Positions 32,842 to 36,988 of a DNA stretch of 36,988 bases are shown one piece after another. The notes below the pieces were generated by a model. It had not been told where the DNA came from, did no database searches, and saw nothing but the letters and a program-made list of their open reading frames with translations. This stretch comes from Achromobacter pulmonis (GTDB taxonomy: Bacteria; Pseudomonadota; Gammaproteobacteria; Burkholderiales; Burkholderiaceae_B). A program made the translations under genes and the position numbers. The stretch covers positions 25,563 to 62,550 of the forward strand of contig NZ_POQS01000014.1 of NCBI RefSeq assembly GCF_002885955.2, written 5' to 3'. Numbering within the stretch: the first letter of the stretch is position 1; every line of letters starts with the position of its first letter.

Positions 32842-34879
32842 CTGGATTGTTGCGAAAACGGGAAATGTTATTGCGCGCCTAAGTCCTAATTTCGAAAAGC
32901 GATGTTTTGACATCCAAATTGCTCGGGGTGTCTCTGAAGCTGAAATGAGGGTAGCTGCAAAGGGAACTTTGCAAAACGGGGATCTTGTTTACGAATTAAG
33001 TGGAAAAACGTTTAGAACGCCGATTAAGACATTAAGAGGAGATCATCGCTTACCGGACGGCTCTTCAAATAATAACTTACGACGCTGGGATCTGAGTGAT
33101 TTCGAGCCTCGGACCAATGATGTTTTTCAAGAGCGCCTCTATGCCATTATGTGGACAATCAAGGGTGAATTGGAAGGGGCTCGTCCAAAAGTAATCATAA
33201 CGGCTCCGACAGAATATGATATTTCGAGAGAAGACCTAATAAGCTCCATAGTGGCAAAAAACCTGGCGAGTTGGCAAGCACAGGGGTTGGTTCCAGATAT
33301 GGAAATCGAGGTAGGTCTTAAGACAGAAGAACCTATTCGTACCCGCGGATGGACGCACTGGCACCACCTTTTCTCACCCAGACAACTTCTTATCCTTGCA
33401 ATATTGAAGAGGGAAATCTCGAAGCTAGATGAAGAGCTACAAAGCAAAGTTATCGCATTTCTCCCTGATGCAATTCAACGATCAGCGAAGCTTTGTGTGT
33501 GGGATATCTTTCCCGGCCCCGGACGGATGCCTAAGATAGCTCAGGTTTTTAGTGATCAGTCACTTAGTACACCAATGAACTGGGGGGTCAGAGCCTGGCC
33601 TTATCTTGAGCCAGTATTCGTAGGTGTCACCGACATCCACGACCGTCAGCCAGTAGTTGGAGCGAGTACTATTCGGTCAGCCGAGGCGTCCCTGATTTCT
33701 GAGCGAAATGATATTTACATATCAGACCCGCCTTATGCGGATGCTGTTGTGTATCATGAAATCACTGAATTTTTTATCGCATGGCTACGCAAGAATCCTC
33801 CCAAGCCTTTTGACGACTGGGTGTGGGACTCGCGCCGTGCGCTTGCTATCAAGGGTGTAAACGAAGAGTTTCGGCACGGGATGGTTGCCGCCTACAAGGC
33901 CATGGCCGATCAGATGCCGGACAACGGCATGCAAAGCGTGATGTTTACTCATCAAGATACTGCAGTCTGGGGTGATCTCATCAGCATATTTTGGGCGGCC
34001 AATTTACAGGTAGTCGCTGCGTGGTACATAGCAACAGAAACAACATCTGGAAAGGTTGGCGCTTACGTACAAGGCACGATCATCCTGATGCTCAAGAAAC
34101 GCCCTGCCGGCAAACGTAGCGGCTTCAAACAACGCCTGCTGCCCTCCGTCCGGCAAGAGGTCGTCCGCCAAATCGAGTCCATGCTGCATTTAAACGACAC
34201 AGTGACAGCGCAAAACGGCGAACCTGTGTTCAATGACTCTGACCTGCAAATGGCGGGCTATGCAGCGGCGCTGAAGGTACTTACAGCCTACACCCATATC
34301 GGAGGCGAAGATGTCACGACCTTTGCGCTGCGTCCTCGTGCACGCGGAGAAGTCACGATAGTGGATGAGATGGTGCAACAGGCTGCCGAAACCGCCTCCA
34401 ACCTGCTGGTGCCGGAAGGGCTTTCAGCTGACACCTGGGCGAAGCTCTCTGGAATCGAACGCTTCATGCTGCGCATGCTTGACATGGAAACAACCGGCGC
34501 GTCCAAGCTCGACAATTACCAGAACTTCGCTAAGGCCTTTCACGTTGAGGACTATTCGCGCGTCATGGGCGATATGCGTCCGAATCACGCTCGGCTCAAG
34601 CGGGTGAGCGAGTACGCCTCTCGTGATTTGACTGACAGCACAGAAATCGGCCCAACCAGGTTGGGAAGGCTCATCATCGCGCTGCAACAACTCAGCAAGG
34701 ATACAGAGCCACAGGCCATCGTCGATCAGATGCGTAACGAGATGACCGACTTTCTTGAGGCGCGCGCTGTGATGGTTGATACGCTGGCATTCATCGAGCA
34801 AAAATCACCCGATTCGGAAACTCGCAGTGCGGCTGAAGTGCTGGGCGCCCGCCTGAAGAACCTGCGATTTGGCGAGTAA
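32842..34879 (+). pseudogene. DUF1156 DNA methylase, 3' fragment
   Basis: The frame continues from the IS junction without any stop (SWIVAKTGNVIARLSPNFEKR...) for about 679 codons. Its first internal ATG is at 32945. The catalytic motif IV DPPY lies at 33725-33736, about residue 608 of the restored protein, in NDIYISDPPYADAVVYHE, followed by EFFIAWLRKNPPKPFD. The C-terminal part is helical (SAAEVLGARLKNLRFGE at the end). A truncated protein from 32945 would have DPPY but no SAM-binding motif I. The part from about 32842 to 33830 is visibly richer in A and T than the sequence after it. The stop is 12 bases before the helicase ATG. Confidence 0.88.
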
Positions 34880-34891
34880 GGACTCGCACTC

Positions 34892-36988
34892 ATGGGTATA
34901 CGTCGCTTTTCCTCGCGAGCTCACAAGCTGGATGCAAGCTTTCTGATGCAGCACCTGGTCGGAGCCCAGAGCTACAAACGTATCGCGGGCTATTTCACCA
35001 GCTCGTTGTTTGAGGTCGCCGGCGAAGCACTGGAACATATTCCTGAAGTACAGATCGTCTGTAACGTGGACATCCACCCCGACGATCTGAGGGTGGCACA
35101 GCTGCGTGAAAGCAAAATGCTGGGCCGCTGGAACGAACGCGGCCTTGAAGCCGAAGCCTTGCTGAACCGCGAACGCTATCGACGGCTAGATTCCTTTCTT
35201 GCCAAACACGGACAAGCCGTTCGAATTGCACCCGACGATATCTGTGGCTTTGTCCATGGGAAGGCGGGCGTGATTACCTTGGCTGATGGTCGCCGCCTAG
35301 GCTTCATCGGCTCGATGAACGAAACGCGTAGCGGTTGGCAACGCCACTACGAAATTCTGTGGGAGGACGATTCGCCCGAAGGTGTAGCGTGGATCGAGGA
35401 AGAGTTTGATTTCCTCTGGAACGCCGCTAAGCCCTTGCCGCGTGCAGTGATTCGTGAAGTCCATCGGCGCAGTTATCGACGGGAAATTGAGTTTGCTGAG
35501 CTCGATGAGGACGAAAGCATCGCACCCGCTGCCCTTATCGAATCCCCCCTATACCGGGAAGGACAACAGCTTCAGCCTTGGCAACAGGGATTTCTGACTG
35601 AATGCCTGCGGCACCAGCGCCTCTATGGCACGGTTCGCCTGCTCCTGGCTGATGAAGTAGGCCTGGGAAAAACGCTCTCGCTCGCAACCGCCGCCCTAAC
35701 GCTATGCCTGCTCTCTGACAAAGAGAACGGCCCACGCCGCCCCGTCGTGATTTTCGCGCCTGCGACCTTGACCGAGCAGTGGCAAACAGAACTGCTGGAC
35801 AAGCTGGGTATCCCGACAGCACGTTGGGATACCATGGGTAAGGTCTGGTTGGACACCAACGAGCGGGTTTTATCGCCAGCGGGTCGCGAACAGATTGCCA
35901 GCTGCCCGCTACGCATTGGCATCGTATCCACCGGATTGATGATGCGCGACTCACTCGAAAAGCAACACCTTCTGGGTATGCGATTCGGCGTGGTCATCCT
36001 GGATGAAGCACACAAGGCAAGAACCCGCCAGGGTTTTGGCCGAGAGGCAGGCACACCCAACGAATTGTTGGCCTTCATGCGCGAAATCGCAGCGCGGGCC
36101 GATCATGTCCTACTGGGAACAGCAACACCCATTCAAACCGACCCGACCGACCTATGGGATTTGATGGGGATCCTGCATCAAGGCCCAGGGCGATTCGTCC
36201 TAGGTCACGACATGGCGCACTGGCACCGCCCCGACGAAGTGCTGGACATTCTCGCTGGCCGCGTGCAGGTCGAAACACTTTCCCATGCTTGGGAGCTCCT
36301 ACGCTCTCCCCTGCCACGCATGGAATCTACGACGGAACCACGCGCGCGCCGATTATTTTCCGCAATCCGGCAAGACCTCGAACTGCAAAACGGCGAATGG
36401 CAAACCTCCCGCCCGCTGATCGATTTGACAGAGGAAACACGGGAAATCCTGGAAGAAGAATTGGAACGTCGCATAGCCGGCGCCACCCTCCTTCAGCGGG
36501 AAAACCCGCTAGTACGCCATGTCGTACTACGAAAGCGCCAGCAGCTGGAAGATGCAGGCCTGTTGGAGCGTGTGGGCGTGGACGTACACCCGGAACGCGC
36601 TCGGATAGCTGAGCCGCAGGCCTTTGACACGTTATTCGAGGGCAAGGCACTCCGCACCTCTGAGGATCTCCGGCGGGCTTATGACGAAGCTCGTGCCTTC
36701 GGTAAGGCACTTTCCAAACGCGGCAAGGGCAGTGGCTTCATGAAGAACCTTATGGAGCAACGTATCTGCTCAAGCATTCATGCGGGCTTGGAAACAGCAA
36801 GACGCTTATTGCGAGGAGAGACTATTCATGAGGAAGACGAAGAGCAGGAAGCTGACCTGCAAGTCGAAACAGGCGAGGAACGCGAGGTTCTACAACGCCT
36901 GATTACCCGACTGGAACGCCTAAGTGCCGACCCGAAGATGGAGGCCATAGTCTATTTCCTGGAACGGGAAAAATGGTTGGATTGGGGC
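34892..36988 (+). CDS. PLD-like nuclease/SNF2-type helicase of the defence operon (3' end outside window)
   Basis: 699 residues are visible and the frame is open at the right edge. The N-terminal 180 residues look like a phospholipase-D-type domain: AGYFTSSLFEVAGEAL, then VHGKAGVITLADGRRLGFIGSMNET with H122, K124 and the GSMNE turn (140-144). The SF2 helicase part has Walker A LADEVGLGKT (252-261), APATLTEQW, Walker B VVILDEAHKAR and motif III LLGTATPIQTDP. SNF2-like enzymes with DEVGLGKT translocate on double-stranded DNA. It completes the helicase-methylase-ATPase set with the DUF1156 and DUF499 genes. The start has AAGGA about ten bases upstream. The second helicase half lies beyond the window. 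Confidence 0.9.
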   Translation, partial: MGIRRFSSRAHKLDASFLMQHLVGAQSYKRIAGYFTSSLFEVAGEALEHIPEVQIVCNVDIHPDDLRVAQLRESKMLGRWNERGLEAEALLNRERYRRLDSFLAKHGQAVRIAPDDICGFVHGKAGVITLADGRRLGFIGSMNETRSGWQRHYEILWEDDSPEGVAWIEEEFDFLWNAAKPLPRAVIREVHRRSYRREIEFAELDEDESIAPAALIESPLYREGQQLQPWQQGFLTECLRHQRLYGTVRLLLADEVGLGKTLSLATAALTLCLLSDKENGPRRPVVIFAPATLTEQWQTELLDKLGIPTARWDTMGKVWLDTNERVLSPAGREQIASCPLRIGIVSTGLMMRDSLEKQHLLGMRFGVVILDEAHKARTRQGFGREAGTPNELLAFMREIAARADHVLLGTATPIQTDPTDLWDLMGILHQGPGRFVLGHDMAHWHRPDEVLDILAGRVQVETLSHAWELLRSPLPRMESTTEPRARRLFSAIRQDLELQNGEWQTSRPLIDLTEETREILEEELERRIAGATLLQRENPLVRHVVLRKRQQLEDAGLLERVGVDVHPERARIAEPQAFDTLFEGKALRTSEDLRRAYDEARAFGKALSKRGKGSGFMKNLMEQRICSSIHAGLETARRLLRGETIHEEDEEQEADLQVETGEEREVLQRLITRLERLSADPKMEAIVYFLEREKWLDWG

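Noticed and set aside
30704..34879. Two separate genes (small DUF1156 protein and a DPPY methylase)
   Set aside because: Removal of the IS and one CTAG gives one continuous frame joining motif I to DPPY, so these are halves of one gene.
1..36988. tRNA, rRNA or integron attC sites
   Set aside because: No cloverleaf, rRNA-like or attC-like sequence was recognised on either strand.

Overview
This window looks like the backbone and cargo of a broad-host-range-type conjugative plasmid, or an element derived from one, from a GC-rich proteobacterium. A beta- or gammaproteobacterial host is likely, but this rests only on base composition and the families present. The backbone comprises a VirB-type type IV secretion (T4SS) operon, a TrfA-family replication initiator next to an iteron array, Stb/TraKLM-like stability and transfer genes, a TrwB/TraD coupling protein and a TrwC/TraI (MobF) relaxase-helicase. 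Early-transfer ('leading region') genes follow: ssb, a DUF3560 gene and a plasmid radC.

Layout. 1-394 is the right end of an IS3-family element. It cuts into a gene whose last 44 codons remain (401-532). 614-1150 (minus) is a small PD-(D/E)XK-like protein. 1304-6870 is virB5-virB11; virB1-virB4 would lie to the left, outside the window. 7002-7919 is the TrfA-like Rep, followed by five 15-bp iterons (7928-8086) and an oriT-like stretch (8140-8280). 8371-12114 holds a hypothetical gene, TraK/StbA-, StbB/TraL- and StbC/TraM-like genes, and the coupling protein. 12199-15829 (minus) is a Gabija-like gajA-gajB pair placed between the coupling protein and the relaxase. 16077-18974 is the relaxase. 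18975-24552 is the leading region, all on the minus strand: ssb, DUF3560, a RloC-like zinc-hook ATPase/anticodon-nuclease candidate, and radC.

25018 to the window end is one long plus-strand defence operon: RHH regulator, DUF499 ATPase, DUF3780, DarT, DarG, DUF1156 DNA methylase, and a PLD/SNF2 helicase cut by the window edge. Its genes overlap or nearly touch. A perfect 9-bp inverted repeat sits in the promoter. The methylase is split by an IS5-family element (31642-32837) with a CTAG target duplication. Joining the two flanks restores a continuous frame of about 991 codons.

The main unexplained signals are: (1) the composite operon with a DarTG toxin-antitoxin module between its ATPase and methylase, and the IS that should have inactivated the methylase while leaving DarTG and the upstream genes intact; (2) two paralogous structured leaders of about 190-200 nt (21053-21242 and 24653-24851), one before DUF3560 and one before radC. 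These have 24-nt closing stems whose pairing is kept despite sequence change. They may be radC-type RNA leaders or single-stranded promoters used during conjugative entry; (3) several defence modules (Gabija-like, RloC-like, helicase-methylase-ATPase, DarTG) carried on one transfer backbone.
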